Below are positions 9,918 through 20,973 of a stretch of 64,000 bases of DNA, piece after piece. The notes below the pieces were generated by a model, which saw only the letters and a list, made by a program, of their open reading frames with translations, did not search any database and was not told where the DNA came from. Location: assembly GCF_013778325.1 (NCBI RefSeq), contig NZ_JACEIB010000003.1, positions 558,001 to 622,000 on the forward strand, written 5' to 3'. The first letter of the stretch is position 1; every line of letters starts with the position of its first letter. This DNA is from Sphingomonas chungangi (GTDB lineage Bacteria > Pseudomonadota > Alphaproteobacteria > Sphingomonadales > Sphingomonadaceae). The position numbers and the translations under genes were made by a program.

Positions 9918-10979
9918 TTAGCTGGCAAGCAGGCGGACGGTATCGAGATCCGACATGGCCGTGCAGGCTCGCTCGGTGTTTGACGAACATATCTCCTCGG
10001 GATGGGCGTCCACCGGGCACATCGCCCACATGAAGCCCCACATCGCGTAGCGGGCATAATCCGCCCATGCATCCTCGAAGGCCGGCGCGCCCACACCTGC
10101 TGCGCCTAGTGCCGTCAGATAATGGGCCAGCAGGTCGCGTTCGTGGCTGCGACGATCGGGCACCGTGAGCGCCGTGACCAGAAAACCAGCCACGTCAAAC
10201 GCCCATACGCCCAGCATGCAGTGCTGCCAGTCGAGATAGCCCGGTCGCCCGCCCGGATCGAAGAAGAGGTTGCCGTGCTGCGGATCGCCGTGGAGCAGAC
10301 AGATCGGGCGCGTGCGCAGATCGTCCATGAGCCGGTTGAGCGCTCGCCGCATCCGATCGCGGTCGCGTTGCCCGGCGGTCAGATGTGCGAATCGCGGTCG
10401 CGGCGCCGCGCCGTCCCACAGGCCGAAATATTGATCCACCATGCCGGTCGCGGCGATCGCGCCACCGGGCCGGAGCCAGCGCGGCGGCTTCTTGCCGTAC
10501 CCCTGCCAGAAATATGCGTGACATTGCGCCTGGGCGGTAAGCACCGCGGCCGCCTGCTCGGGGGTGAGGGGAATTGTGGCGCGGCCGAAGCTGGCTCCGC
10601 GTGCGGTCAAGTCTTCCAGTAGCACCACACCATTGTTGCTGAGCGGATCGATCGCGCCGAAATAACAATCCGGCAGGTTGATCGACAGATCCGGCGAGAT
10701 GTCGCGGAAGAAACGGACTTCGTTGGCGAATGCGTCGCCCTGCGATGCCCCCTTCGGATCGAAGCCGCCCTTCGTCCACAGCGATGCAGGCGCCCCATCC
10801 GGCCTGGTCTCATAAGCGATCTCGTACCGCATCTTCTGAGCAGTGCCGTCGATGAAGGTCGTTAGCTTGATCGTGGCGATCCGTGTGCCGGGAAAGCGGG
10901 CGGACAGCGCCTGTTCCATCCAGAGCGGGGTGATCGCGTCAGCGGTGGCGGGGAAGAGGGGATTGGCCATTGGCGTCAT
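9918..10979 (-). CDS. APH-fold phosphotransferase, copy not paired with an acyl-CoA dehydrogenase
   Basis: A 353-residue member of the aminoglycoside-phosphotransferase-like superfamily with the catalytic loop HGDPQHGN and the metal-binding DWQ, in which Gln replaces the Glu found in the other three copies. Its N-terminal half is also unlike theirs (TLIDGTAQKM-like region instead of FRGGQSNPT). It stands alone, divergent from the P450 gene at 11037 with a 57-base gap, so the likely pathway partners are the P450 and hydrolase. It may phosphorylate a hydroxylated product of the P450 or an alcohol intermediate; this is inference. The start is taken at the ATG at 10979; an ATG at 10970 is equally possible. 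Neither has a strong ribosome site. Confidence 0.8.
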   Translation of the reverse strand: MTPMANPLFPATADAITPLWMEQALSARFPGTRIATIKLTTFIDGTAQKMRYEIAYETRPDGAPASLWTKGGFDPKGASQGDAFANEVRFFRDISPDLSINLPDCYFGAIDPLSNNGVVLLEDLTARGASFGRATIPLTPEQAAAVLTAQAQCHAYFWQGYGKKPPRWLRPGGAIAATGMVDQYFGLWDGAAPRPRFAHLTAGQRDRDRMRRALNRLMDDLRTRPICLLHGDPQHGNLFFDPGGRPGYLDWQHCMLGVWAFDVAGFLVTALTVPDRRSHERDLLAHYLTALGAAGVGAPAFEDAWADYARYAMWGFMWAMCPVDAHPEEICSSNTERACTAMSDLDTVRLLAS

Positions 10980-10991
10980 GTTGCTCAATCG

Positions 10992-11001
10992 GTTATATAA
11001 C
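10992..11001. promoter_or_regulatory. Ten-base palindrome in the P450/kinase divergent promoter
   Basis: GTTATATAAC is a perfect palindrome located in the 57-base gap between the divergent kinase and P450 genes. The gap is so short that a protein bound here would affect both genes. It could equally serve as an A/T-rich -10 region. Confidence 0.35.
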
Positions 11002-11036
11002 GCAATGAAGAAGCTCAGCGGCGCGAGGAGAGCGGG

Positions 11037-12248
11037 ATGGACGACGATCTGAAAGCCCATGCCGAGGATTTCATGTTTCACGATCCCGAATCGATGCAGG
11101 CGCCCGGAGCCTTCTACGACCGGATGCGCCGCGAATGCCCGGTCGGGCATTCGACGAAATTGGGCGGCTATTATTTCACCACGACGTTCGAAGGCACCAA
11201 GCGCGTCTATGACGATTTCCGGACCTTCACGTCGAAAGACGGCACGGCGCTGCCCAAGCAACCCATGGTGCTGTTGCCTTCCGACATCGATCCGCCTGAG
11301 CAGACGCGGCTCCGCAGGCTGCTCAACCCGTTCTTCCTGCCCGACGCGGCCGAGCGGCTGAGGCCGCGCATCCAGACGGTGATCGACGAATTGTTCGATC
11401 AGGTGGCCGGCAAGGGCGAGATGGAGATCCTCGACGAACTGGCGCGGCCGATGCTGTCCGGCGTGGTACTGCCGTTCCTCGGCGTTCCGCTGTCCGATCG
11501 CCGGATGCTCGCCGAGAAACTGGATTTTCTCGTCCGCTGCCGGGCCGGCGATCCAGAAGGCTCGGCCCGGGTCGGCGAGGAGATCGGCGGGTATCTGATC
11601 GCGCTCACCAACGGCCGCCGCGCAGGCGAGCGGCAGGACGATATCCTGCAATTGCTGATCGAGGCCGAGGTCGATGGCGAGCGGCTCGACGACATGGAGA
11701 TTCTCGGCATCCTGACGCTCGTACTGTTCGGTGGGCTGGACACCACCACCGCGGCGCTGGGCGAGGCGTTGCTGCATCTTGCGCGCCATCCCGAAGATGC
11801 CGAGCGGTTGCGAACGGGTGCGGTGCCGTGGAGCCGGGCGGTCGAGGAATTCGTGCGCTATGCATCGCCCGTCCACGGTCTGCGCCGCACGGTCACCTGC
11901 CCGGTCGAGCTCGAAGGCACGCAGCTGCAGGCGGGCGATTTCATCATGGCGATGAACGGTGCCGGCAACCGCGATCCAAGGAAATTCGAGAATCCCGACA
12001 CGATCCGGATCGATCGTGAGATCGACGTGCCGCGCGGGCACCTCGGTTTCGGGGCGGGCGCGCACATCTGCCTCGGCCAGCATTTCGCGCGGGTGATGAT
12101 GGAATTGCTGCTGAAGACGGTGCTGACCCGAATTCCCGATTTCAGAGTGCCGGACGATTTCGAGCCCGAATATGCGGTGGGCGAATCGCGGGTGATGAAG
12201 CGGTTGCCTGTCACGTTCACGCCAGCGACGAAGCACGCGGCCGCCTGA
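11037..12248 (+). CDS. Cytochrome P450 (class I bacterial type)
   Basis: The 403-residue soluble P450 has the I-helix oxygen-binding motif GGLDTT (D235), the K-helix ExxR in EEFVR, and the heme loop FGAGAHICLGQ with C345 as the thiolate ligand. No membrane anchor is present, as usual for bacterial CYPs that take electrons from a [2Fe-2S] ferredoxin; one is encoded at 14882. The start at 11037 has GGAGAG nearby (gaggagagcggg). A hydrolase gene follows after five bases, so the two are in one operon. It probably hydroxylates an alicyclic, terpenoid or steroid-like substrate; the family cannot be fixed without alignment. Confidence 0.93.
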   Translation: MDDDLKAHAEDFMFHDPESMQAPGAFYDRMRRECPVGHSTKLGGYYFTTTFEGTKRVYDDFRTFTSKDGTALPKQPMVLLPSDIDPPEQTRLRRLLNPFFLPDAAERLRPRIQTVIDELFDQVAGKGEMEILDELARPMLSGVVLPFLGVPLSDRRMLAEKLDFLVRCRAGDPEGSARVGEEIGGYLIALTNGRRAGERQDDILQLLIEAEVDGERLDDMEILGILTLVLFGGLDTTTAALGEALLHLARHPEDAERLRTGAVPWSRAVEEFVRYASPVHGLRRTVTCPVELEGTQLQAGDFIMAMNGAGNRDPRKFENPDTIRIDREIDVPRGHLGFGAGAHICLGQHFARVMMELLLKTVLTRIPDFRVPDDFEPEYAVGESRVMKRLPVTFTPATKHAAA

Positions 12249-12253
12249 TCGCG

Positions 12254-13120
12254 ATGGACGCGCCGAATAAGGAGGACGCCGGCCTGCTCCATGTCCGCGG
12301 AGCGGGCGGCGTGCGTCTGGCGATGGAGCGGCTGGCGCCGGCGGTGGCCCCTCGCATCGCGATCCTGTTCCTCCATGGCGGCGGCCAGAGCCGGCACAGC
12401 TGGCGCCAGACCGCGCGGGCGCTCGCAAAGGCCGGCCATCCCTGCTGGCTCGCCGATCTGCGGGGCCATGGCGACAGCGACTGGGCACCGGACGGCGACT
12501 ATTCGCTCGATGCGTTTCGGGACGATATCTCCGCCCTGACCAGCGCGATCGACGCGCCCGTGCTGCTGGTGGGCGGATCGCAGGGGGGTGTCAGCGCGAT
12601 CCTGGCAGCCGGGGAGACCCGGCACCATGCGATCCGGGGCGTGGTGATGGTCGATATCGCGGCGCGGACCACCGACAATCCGGTGATCTTCGATTTCATG
12701 CGCGCTGCCGAAAAGGGCTTCGCGAGCATCGACGAAGCCGCGCGGCTGGTCGCCGGTTTCGCTGCGGGAGCGGGTTCCAGCGATCCGGACAGACTGGCGC
12801 GCAACTTGCGGACGCGTCCGGACGGACGGCTCGGCTGGCATTGGGATCCGCGTTATGTCGGGCCCCGCGCGATGGAGGAAGCGAAGGAGCGCAGGGCACG
12901 CCTGGAGTCGCTGGCCGGACGGGTGGATGTGCCCGTGCTCGTCCTGCGCGGCAGCGACAGCCCGGTGCTCGATATGGCGGCAGCGCGCGATTATGCGGCC
13001 CGTCTGCCGCGGGGAGAGGCGGAGGAGATCGCTGGTGCCGGCCATATGGTGACTGGCGATCTCGACGGTGCCTTCTCGGGCGCGATCGCTGCCTTCGTGG
13101 CGCGCGCCGGGATCGCCTAG
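12254..13120 (+). CDS. Alpha/beta-fold hydrolase
   Basis: A 288-residue alpha/beta hydrolase. HGGG near residue 40 can form the oxyanion hole, GGSQGG carries the nucleophilic Ser, an Asp lies in LRGSD and the catalytic His in GAGHM. No signal peptide is seen, so it is cytoplasmic. Starting only five bases after the P450 stop, with no clear ribosome site, it is likely translated by coupling. Candidate roles are hydrolysis of an ester or lactone, or of a C-C bond in a product of ring cleavage; the sequence does not decide. Its stop codon shares CTAG with the convergent GMC oxidoreductase gene. Confidence 0.87.
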   Translation: MDAPNKEDAGLLHVRGAGGVRLAMERLAPAVAPRIAILFLHGGGQSRHSWRQTARALAKAGHPCWLADLRGHGDSDWAPDGDYSLDAFRDDISALTSAIDAPVLLVGGSQGGVSAILAAGETRHHAIRGVVMVDIAARTTDNPVIFDFMRAAEKGFASIDEAARLVAGFAAGAGSSDPDRLARNLRTRPDGRLGWHWDPRYVGPRAMEEAKERRARLESLAGRVDVPVLVLRGSDSPVLDMAAARDYAARLPRGEAEEIAGAGHMVTGDLDGAFSGAIAAFVARAGIA

Positions 13121-14742
13121 CCGGCCCTGCCTGATCGGATCATGTCGGCCGCCTTCTCGCCGATCATGATGACCGGTGCGTTGGTATTGCCGCTGGGCAG
13201 CGCCGGGATCACCGAGGCATCGACCACGCGCAAGGCCTGCACCCCGCGCACGCGACATTGCGGATCGACCACCGCCCCGTCGTCCGCGCCAATCCGGCAG
13301 GTGCCGGCAGGATGATAGACGACCATCGCCTTGGCGTGGAGATAGGCCTCCCAGTCCGCATCGTCGGCAGGGGGGCGGGGGGGCTCGCGATCTCCGACGA
13401 CGATCCGCTGCATCGCGGGCGTGCGGAAGATGCGATCCACCGCCTTCAGCGCGCCGATCATCGTCTCGATATCGCGCCGGTCGCCGAGCAACTGGTGCTC
13501 GACGCGCGGGCGGCCGCCTTCGCCGAGCACGATGCGCCCGCGCGATCGCGGATGGCAGGTGGTCGCGTTGATGCTGATCGCGGGCTCCTTCGGCATCACG
13601 GCCTCCGCGGACGAGACCGTGTCGGCCTCGACATTGTAGGCAAGCGGCATGAAGTGGATCTGCACGTCGGGCTCGTCCAGATCCGGCCTCGTGCGGATCA
13701 GGCCCATCGCCTGCACGGCGGGCGCGCTCATCGGGCCGGAGCGGCTCCACAGGAATTTCGCCATATGGCGGATCATGTCCAGAGCGCCGGTCTGGCTGTT
13801 GAGGGTCGGCACGCTGACGCGCTTGTTCTGGGTGACCCCACAATGTTCCTGCAGGCCGCCACCGACGCCAGACATATCCTGCACCACGGCGATCCCATGC
13901 TCGCGCAGATGCGCCTCCGGCCCCAGCCCCGATCGCATCAGCAGGGCGGGTGAGCCCATCGCGCCGGCGCTGACGATCACCTCGCGATCGGTGGCGACTT
14001 CGTATCGCTCGCCACCGCGCACCAGCGTTACGCCCACGGCGCGGCCGCTCTCGATGCGGACTCCCGAGACTTCGGCGTTGGTCAGCACCGTCAGATTGGG
14101 CCGCGAGCGTGCCGGCCGCAGATAGGCCTTTTCGGTGCTGCACCGCCAGCCGTCGCGCTGCGAGGCCTGCGTAAGGAAGGCGCCCTCCATCTCCCCGGCA
14201 TTATAGTCATCGATGGTCGGCAAGCCGGCCTCGCGGCACGCTTCGAGAAAGACCTGACAGAGCGGGTGCGGATCGCGCATCGGCGAGACCGAAAGCGGCC
14301 CGTGCGCGCCGCGTGCCTGATCGGGCGCGCCATGCCACTGCTCCAGCTTGCGGAAATAGGGGAGAACATCGTCGAAGCCCCAGCCGGCGGCGCCGAGCGT
14401 AGGCCAGCGATCATAATCGGCGCGCGTGCCGCGGATGAAGACCTGCCCGTTGAGCGAGCTGCCACCGCCCAGCATCTTGCCGGCCGACCAGAGGAACTTG
14501 CGCCCGCCGATCGATGCGTCGGGCACCTGCTCGTACATCCAGTCGTAGCGGTCCTTCGCGATCATCTTCGCAAAGCCGACTGGCATCTGGACCATGAAGC
14601 CGTTCGATTCACCGCCCGCCTCGATCAGCAGGACGCGCACTGCCGGATCTTCGCTCAGCCGGGTGGCGATCACCGTTCCGGCGCTGCCCGCGCCCACGAC
14701 GATGTAGTCGGCTCGCACGGGCACTGCCTCGGTCTTCGCCAT
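13117..14742 (-). CDS. GMC-family FAD oxidoreductase (choline dehydrogenase-like)
   Basis: This 541-residue flavoprotein has an N-terminal Rossmann motif VVGAGSAGTVIATRLSE with the ADP-binding Glu in LLIEAGG, the GMC signature around GKMLGGGSSLNG, and near the C-terminus YHPAGTCRIG and GNTNAP, which contain the conserved active-site His and Asn. The family oxidises primary or secondary alcohols to aldehydes or ketones and passes electrons to quinones or oxygen. It has GGGAGA ahead of the ATG at 14742. Being divergent from the ferredoxin gene and convergent with the P450/hydrolase operon, it may oxidise an alcohol made by the P450. Annotation as choline dehydrogenase itself would be an over-call. 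Confidence 0.9.
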   Translation of the reverse strand: MAKTEAVPVRADYIVVGAGSAGTVIATRLSEDPAVRVLLIEAGGESNGFMVQMPVGFAKMIAKDRYDWMYEQVPDASIGGRKFLWSAGKMLGGGSSLNGQVFIRGTRADYDRWPTLGAAGWGFDDVLPYFRKLEQWHGAPDQARGAHGPLSVSPMRDPHPLCQVFLEACREAGLPTIDDYNAGEMEGAFLTQASQRDGWRCSTEKAYLRPARSRPNLTVLTNAEVSGVRIESGRAVGVTLVRGGERYEVATDREVIVSAGAMGSPALLMRSGLGPEAHLREHGIAVVQDMSGVGGGLQEHCGVTQNKRVSVPTLNSQTGALDMIRHMAKFLWSRSGPMSAPAVQAMGLIRTRPDLDEPDVQIHFMPLAYNVEADTVSSAEAVMPKEPAISINATTCHPRSRGRIVLGEGGRPRVEHQLLGDRRDIETMIGALKAVDRIFRTPAMQRIVVGDREPPRPPADDADWEAYLHAKAMVVYHPAGTCRIGADDGAVVDPQCRVRGVQALRVVDASVIPALPSGNTNAPVIMIGEKAADMIRSGRAG

Positions 14743-14758
14743 CCCTGTTCTCCCACGT

Positions 14759-14852
14759 CATTTAATTCCTTAACTATGCAGCGGCAGAGGCTCCGTCCAG
14801 CCTCATCGCGTTGACACCGGCAAGGCCTCAATTTAATCACGCATTGAAATGG
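14759..14852. promoter_or_regulatory. Divergent control region with repeated TTTAAT half-sites
   Basis: The 139-base gap between the GMC gene and the ferredoxin gene holds CATTTAATTCCTTAAC (14759-14774) near the GMC side and AATTTAATCACG (14829-14840) near the ferredoxin side. The TTTAATC half-site also occurs at 9898, 38304 and 38421. Shared regulation is inferred. Confidence 0.35.
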
Positions 14853-14881
14853 TCGATGGCCGATAAGAGGATAGAGGGCGG

Positions 14882-15202
14882 ATGCCGAAGGTCACCTACA
14901 TCGAGGCAGGCGGCGAAGTGCATGATGTCGAGGTGGCGACGGGCCTCAGCGTAATGGAGGGTGCGCGGTCCAACGGCATTCCCGGCATCGAGGCGGATTG
15001 CGGCGGCGTCTGCGCCTGCGCGACCTGCCACGTCTTCGTCGATCCGGACTGGTATGCGGCGACCGGCGGGCCCAACGAGAACGAACACGACATGCTCGAT
15101 TGCGCGACCGATCCCGGCCCGACCAGCCGCCTCTCCTGCCAGATCGCAATGACCGGTGCGCTCGACGGGCTGGTGGTAAGGCTGCCCGCCACCCAACGTT
15201 GA
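14882..15202 (+). CDS. [2Fe-2S] ferredoxin, adrenodoxin/putidaredoxin type
   Basis: A 106-residue ferredoxin. The cluster ligands are C40, C46, C49 (C-x5-C-x2-C) and C86; C44 is an extra Cys inside the loop. This spacing is that of vertebrate-type/P450 ferredoxins rather than plant-type or Rieske ferredoxins. It can donate electrons to either of the two P450s and perhaps to the Rieske oxygenases. No ferredoxin reductase gene is visible in the window, so reduction must depend on one elsewhere. GAGG precedes the ATG at 14882. The acyl-CoA ligase gene follows after 17 bases, suggesting one transcript. Confidence 0.94.
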   Translation: MPKVTYIEAGGEVHDVEVATGLSVMEGARSNGIPGIEADCGGVCACATCHVFVDPDWYAATGGPNENEHDMLDCATDPGPTSRLSCQIAMTGALDGLVVRLPATQR

Positions 15203-15219
15203 GCGAGGAGCGCCTCTCC

Positions 15220-16749
15220 ATGCACTTCGATCGCCACATGGCCTATTACTCGCGCTACCGGCCGCACGCGCTGTTCGCTCAGGTCGAGGACCGCGCACTC
15301 AGCTGGGAACAAACCGATCGGCTGGCGGGCGCTATGGCGGCCGGTCTGGCGGAAAGGGGACTGAAGCCGGGCGACCGGTTCGGCATATTGCTGCGCAACT
15401 CGCTCGAATGGTGCGTCGGCTTCGTCGCGGCGATACGGCTGGGCGCGATCATGGTACCGCTCAACACGATGTTCGGCACCTTCGAGCTTGCCCAGATCGC
15501 TCGCGACGCGGGATGCGCGATGGTGCTGTCAGATCCCTCCGAAATCGCCAAGCTCGGCATCACCGACGATGCCGCGCCCGATCGCATCGCGGTCTACGAC
15601 ATGCTGCGGAGCCGGGCGCCGGTGTCCTATGCCGATCTCGTCGGCTCGGGGCGGGCTCATCCGCGCAATGAGCGCTCCGAGGACGACATCCTCCTCGTCA
15701 CCTATACGTCGGGCACCACGGGCGTGCCCAAGGGGATCGCGCTTAGCCACCGTGCCGTCGACAGCATGATCCACCGCACCGGGCAGCGCGTGGGGCTGGA
15801 GGCCGGGCAGGAGCGTTTCCTGATCCTTGCCCCGCTCGCCTTCACCGGCGGCAGCATCAGCAACCTCGCTGTGCAGATCGGAATCGGCGGCTCCTCCTGG
15901 ATCGAACGCAGCGTCGATCCGGTCCGTGCGCTCGACATCCTCGTGCGTCATCGCATCACCTACATGGCGGGCGTTCCGGCCCTGTGGGAGCGGGTGGCGG
16001 CGGCGCCCGGTTTCCCGGACGCCGATCTCTCGGCGCTCAAGACGGCGGTGACGGGCGGCTCCCCGGTCTCGCTGGACCTGTTGAACGCCTTCCTCGGCAA
16101 AGGGGTGACGATCCGCCAGCAATTCGGCGTCTCGGAGAATTGCGGTACGACCTGCTGCCCTGATCGCGAGGGCGCGATCGCCAATCCCCGTTCCTGCGGG
16201 CCGCCGCTGCCAGGCATGGAGCTGGAGCTTCGCGACGACGATGGCCGTGCCGTGCGGCACGGCGAGATCGGCGAGATCTGCTTTCGCAGCGCGCAGTTGA
16301 TGGACGGCTATTGGGGCAAGCCGGAAGCGACCGCCCAGGCGATCATCGACGGATGGTACAAGACCGGCGATCTCGGCTTCCTGGACGATCAGGGCGGCCT
16401 CGTCGTCGTCGATCGCAAGAAGAACATGCTCATCTCCGGCGGCATCAATATCTATCCGGCCGAAGTCGAACTCGCCGTGATGCAGGTGGAGGGCGTATTG
16501 GAAGTTGCGGTGTTCGGCCTCGCCAGCGAGGCCTGGGGCCAGGAGGTCGCCGCGATCGTGCACGCGCCTACGCTTTCGGACGTCGCAGCGCTGCGCGATC
16601 AGGTTCGCGCGCTGATCGGCCCGGTCAAGGCGCCGAAGCATATCGTGCTGCGGCGCGAGCCGCTGCCGCGCACCGTCTCCAACAAGATCGCGCGGATCGA
16701 CCTCGCCGGGCTGTACGAATCGAGCCGTGCTGCCGCTATGGAGGCGTGA
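15220..16749 (+). CDS. AMP-forming acyl-CoA synthetase (ligase)
   Basis: The 509-residue protein belongs to the ANL superfamily. It has the P-loop TYTSGTTGVPKG near residue 160, a GD-containing hinge region (KTGDLGFLDDQGG) with VDRKKNMLISGG, and the C-terminal catalytic Lys in NKIAR. It activates a carboxylic acid to its CoA thioester with ATP, the entry step for the beta-oxidation-like genes around it. The start at 15220 has GAGGAG nine bases ahead. The next gene begins inside its stop (TGATG). A specific acid cannot be named: fatty, aryl or steroid side-chain acids are all possible. Confidence 0.92.
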   Translation: MHFDRHMAYYSRYRPHALFAQVEDRALSWEQTDRLAGAMAAGLAERGLKPGDRFGILLRNSLEWCVGFVAAIRLGAIMVPLNTMFGTFELAQIARDAGCAMVLSDPSEIAKLGITDDAAPDRIAVYDMLRSRAPVSYADLVGSGRAHPRNERSEDDILLVTYTSGTTGVPKGIALSHRAVDSMIHRTGQRVGLEAGQERFLILAPLAFTGGSISNLAVQIGIGGSSWIERSVDPVRALDILVRHRITYMAGVPALWERVAAAPGFPDADLSALKTAVTGGSPVSLDLLNAFLGKGVTIRQQFGVSENCGTTCCPDREGAIANPRSCGPPLPGMELELRDDDGRAVRHGEIGEICFRSAQLMDGYWGKPEATAQAIIDGWYKTGDLGFLDDQGGLVVVDRKKNMLISGGINIYPAEVELAVMQVEGVLEVAVFGLASEAWGQEVAAIVHAPTLSDVAALRDQVRALIGPVKAPKHIVLRREPLPRTVSNKIARIDLAGLYESSRAAAMEA

Positions 16750-17513
16750 TGGACGATGCCCTGCTGATCGATCGCCCACGCGCGGGCGTACTGCTGCTGA
16801 CGCTCAATCGGCCTGAGAGCCTCAACGCCTTCGATATGGCGCTCGCGGCCCGTTTCGAGGCGGCGCTGGCCGATGCGGCGGACGACGAGGCGGTGCGGTG
16901 CGTCGTGCTGACCGGGGCGGGCCGCGCTTTCTCTTCGGGCAACGATATCCACGAGATGGCGGGCTTCGACGCCGACGGCATGTTGAATGCCTTTCTCGCA
17001 CGCGATCCGATCATCTGGCAGGTGGCGAGCCTTGCCAAGCCGGTGATCTGCGCATTGAACGGCATCACCTACGGTGCCGGTGCGCTGATCGCGGCGGCCG
17101 CCGACATCCGCATCGGATCGCCGACGATGAAGTTCAAGGTGACCGCCAGTAATTACGGGGGCGCCAACGCGACCTGGACGCTGCCGCGCGTCGTCGGCGT
17201 CGCCAAGGCCAAGGAAATCCTGATGATGGGCCGCGCGGTCGGTGCCGAGGAGGCGCTGGCGATCGGCCTGCTCAACCACATCGTCGACGATCCGCTGGGC
17301 GCGGCGCTCGACATGGCCGAGGCGATCGCCGCCAACCCGCCCGAGGGTGTCGCCGGGGTGAAGGCGCTGATCGACGGGGCCGATGGCAAGAGCCTGCTGG
17401 ACGCGTTCAACGCCGAATTCGCCTGGATGATCGAGGCGACGCGTCACGGCGCCAAGGGCGGCGGCGAGATGTTCGAAGGCTTCCTGGCGAAGAGCAAGCG
17501 GACGCCGGGCTAG
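16749..17513 (+). CDS. Enoyl-CoA hydratase/isomerase family protein lacking both catalytic Glu
   Basis: A 254-residue crotonase-fold protein with the oxyanion-hole region GRAFSSGNDI and the second hole residue in ITYGAGA. The two glutamates of authentic enoyl-CoA hydratase (Glu144 and Glu164 in rat) are absent: the first position reads GAGAL and the second falls in KFKVTAS. It may therefore be an isomerase, a retro-aldolase-like or a hydrolase member of the superfamily. Its ATG overlaps the ligase stop by one base, indicating translational coupling. Its own stop shares CTAG with the convergent acyl-CoA dehydrogenase gene. Confidence 0.87.
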   Translation: MDDALLIDRPRAGVLLLTLNRPESLNAFDMALAARFEAALADAADDEAVRCVVLTGAGRAFSSGNDIHEMAGFDADGMLNAFLARDPIIWQVASLAKPVICALNGITYGAGALIAAAADIRIGSPTMKFKVTASNYGGANATWTLPRVVGVAKAKEILMMGRAVGAEEALAIGLLNHIVDDPLGAALDMAEAIAANPPEGVAGVKALIDGADGKSLLDAFNAEFAWMIEATRHGAKGGGEMFEGFLAKSKRTPG

Positions 17514-18679
17514 GCGTTCCGCCCCGCCAGACCGCGCCAGACGATCGTCTTCTGCACCTCGGTGGCGCCGCCGTAGATCGTCTGGGCGCGCTCGAACAGG
17601 TAGGACTGGATCGCCTGCGGCGCGAATTCCGGTACCAGCGGAGCGGCGTCGGCCCAATTCGCCGCCCGGCGGTCGAGCATCGGTAGTGCGTGGCGGCCGG
17701 CGAGCTCGACAAACAGCTCGGTCACGTGCTGCGCGCATTCGGTGCAGAGGATCTTGAGCGCCGAGACCGCCGCCGGCGTCGCCTCACCGGCCAGCGCGCG
17801 GAGCACCGCGATCTCCAGCGCCTCCACCTCGATCTCGACGGTCGCCAACCGGCGTGCGAAGGCAGGATCGTCGAGCAGGTGCCGGGCCAGCGCGCGGATC
17901 TTCGCCAGGTCCATTCGCTTGCGCGCGATGTGCGCGTAGGAGAGGCGCTCGGCCTGCAGCAGCACGTTGGCATAGTGCCAGGCGCGGCCCTCCTCGCCGA
18001 TGCGGTTCTCGACAGGCACGCGGACATCGACGAACTCGACGCGGTTGAGCTCGTGGCTGCCGTCGATCGTGATGATCGGGTGGACGCTGATGCCGGGCGA
18101 GCGCATGTCGGCGCAGATCAGCGAGATGCCGTCCTGCCGGCGCGGCTCGGCAGATGTGCGGGCGAGGCAGAAGATCCAGTCCGCCCAATGCGCGCCGGTC
18201 GTCCAGATCTTGGTGCCGTTCAGCACATAGTCGTCGCCGTCGCGCTCGGCGTTGAAGCGCAGGCTGGCGAGATCCGACCCCGCCTCGGGCTCCGAATAGC
18301 CCTGCGCCCACATCGCCCGCGATTCGAGGATGTCGGGCAGCCAGCGGCTTTGCTGTTCGGGCGTGCCGAAGGCGCAGATGATCGGGCCGATATAAAGGAT
18401 CGCCATCGGGATAAGATTGGGTGCGCCGGCGCGCTCCAGCTCCTCGTCGAACAGATAGCGTTGCACCGGCGTCCAGCCCGGCCCGCTATGCTCCGTCGGC
18501 CAGCCGACGCCCAGCCAGCCGCGCGACTGCAGCGCTTGCTGCGAGGCGACATGATCCGCGCGGGTCAGCACCTGCCCGGCGCGTGCCTTGGTGAGGATCG
18601 CCTGCGGATAATCGTGCGCGAAGAAGCGCTGCACCTCCGCCTGGAAGGCGCGGTCCGCGTCGGATAGCCTCAGGTCCAT
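17510..18679 (-). CDS. Acyl-CoA dehydrogenase (FadE-like)
   Basis: A 389-residue acyl-CoA dehydrogenase with the flavin-binding loop YSEPEAGSDLASL and the GTKIWTTGAHWADW strand. At the C-terminus it reads IYGGATEVQ, without Glu at the medium-chain base position, but it has Glu in QAERLSY, which matches the base of isovaleryl/long-chain enzymes, so it can be active. It resembles the pair at 27892-30158 in its N-terminal half. GGAGG precedes the ATG at 18679; the open frame continues upstream to 19051 but would overlap the molybdoenzyme gene. It is divergent from that gene across the promoter at 18708. Alpha,beta-desaturation of a CoA ester is the expected reaction. Confidence 0.9.
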   Translation of the reverse strand: MDLRLSDADRAFQAEVQRFFAHDYPQAILTKARAGQVLTRADHVASQQALQSRGWLGVGWPTEHSGPGWTPVQRYLFDEELERAGAPNLIPMAILYIGPIICAFGTPEQQSRWLPDILESRAMWAQGYSEPEAGSDLASLRFNAERDGDDYVLNGTKIWTTGAHWADWIFCLARTSAEPRRQDGISLICADMRSPGISVHPIITIDGSHELNRVEFVDVRVPVENRIGEEGRAWHYANVLLQAERLSYAHIARKRMDLAKIRALARHLLDDPAFARRLATVEIEVEALEIAVLRALAGEATPAAVSALKILCTECAQHVTELFVELAGRHALPMLDRRAANWADAAPLVPEFAPQAIQSYLFERAQTIYGGATEVQKTIVWRGLAGRNA

Positions 18680-18707
18680 CACGCCTCCTATCCGCCTGCG
18701 CCCCCGA

Positions 18708-18743
18708 TTGACATTGACTTTACAGAATGCGATATTTGTAAAT
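18708..18743 (+). promoter_or_regulatory. Sigma70-like promoter with overlapping inverted repeat; predicted leaderless start
   Basis: TTGACA (18708-18713), a 17-base spacer and GATATT (18731-18736) make a good -35/-10 pair. Seven bases after the -10 box is the ATG at 18744, so the transcript would start at or next to the start codon, and there is no ribosome-binding sequence. The perfect inverted repeat TTTACA-N12-TGTAAA (18719-18742) covers the spacer and -10 box, and TTGACAT/ATGTCAA flank it. This is the layout of a repressor operator, plausibly for the TetR protein encoded at 22131. Confidence 0.6.
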
Positions 18744-20963
<2,220 letters not shown>

Positions 20964-20973
20964 GGAGAGGGCG

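Noticed and set aside
10980-12488. Extension of the kinase frame at 9918 across the P450 gene
   Set aside because: The frame stays open by chance in GC-rich DNA; homology to the kinase fold begins at the start near 10979.
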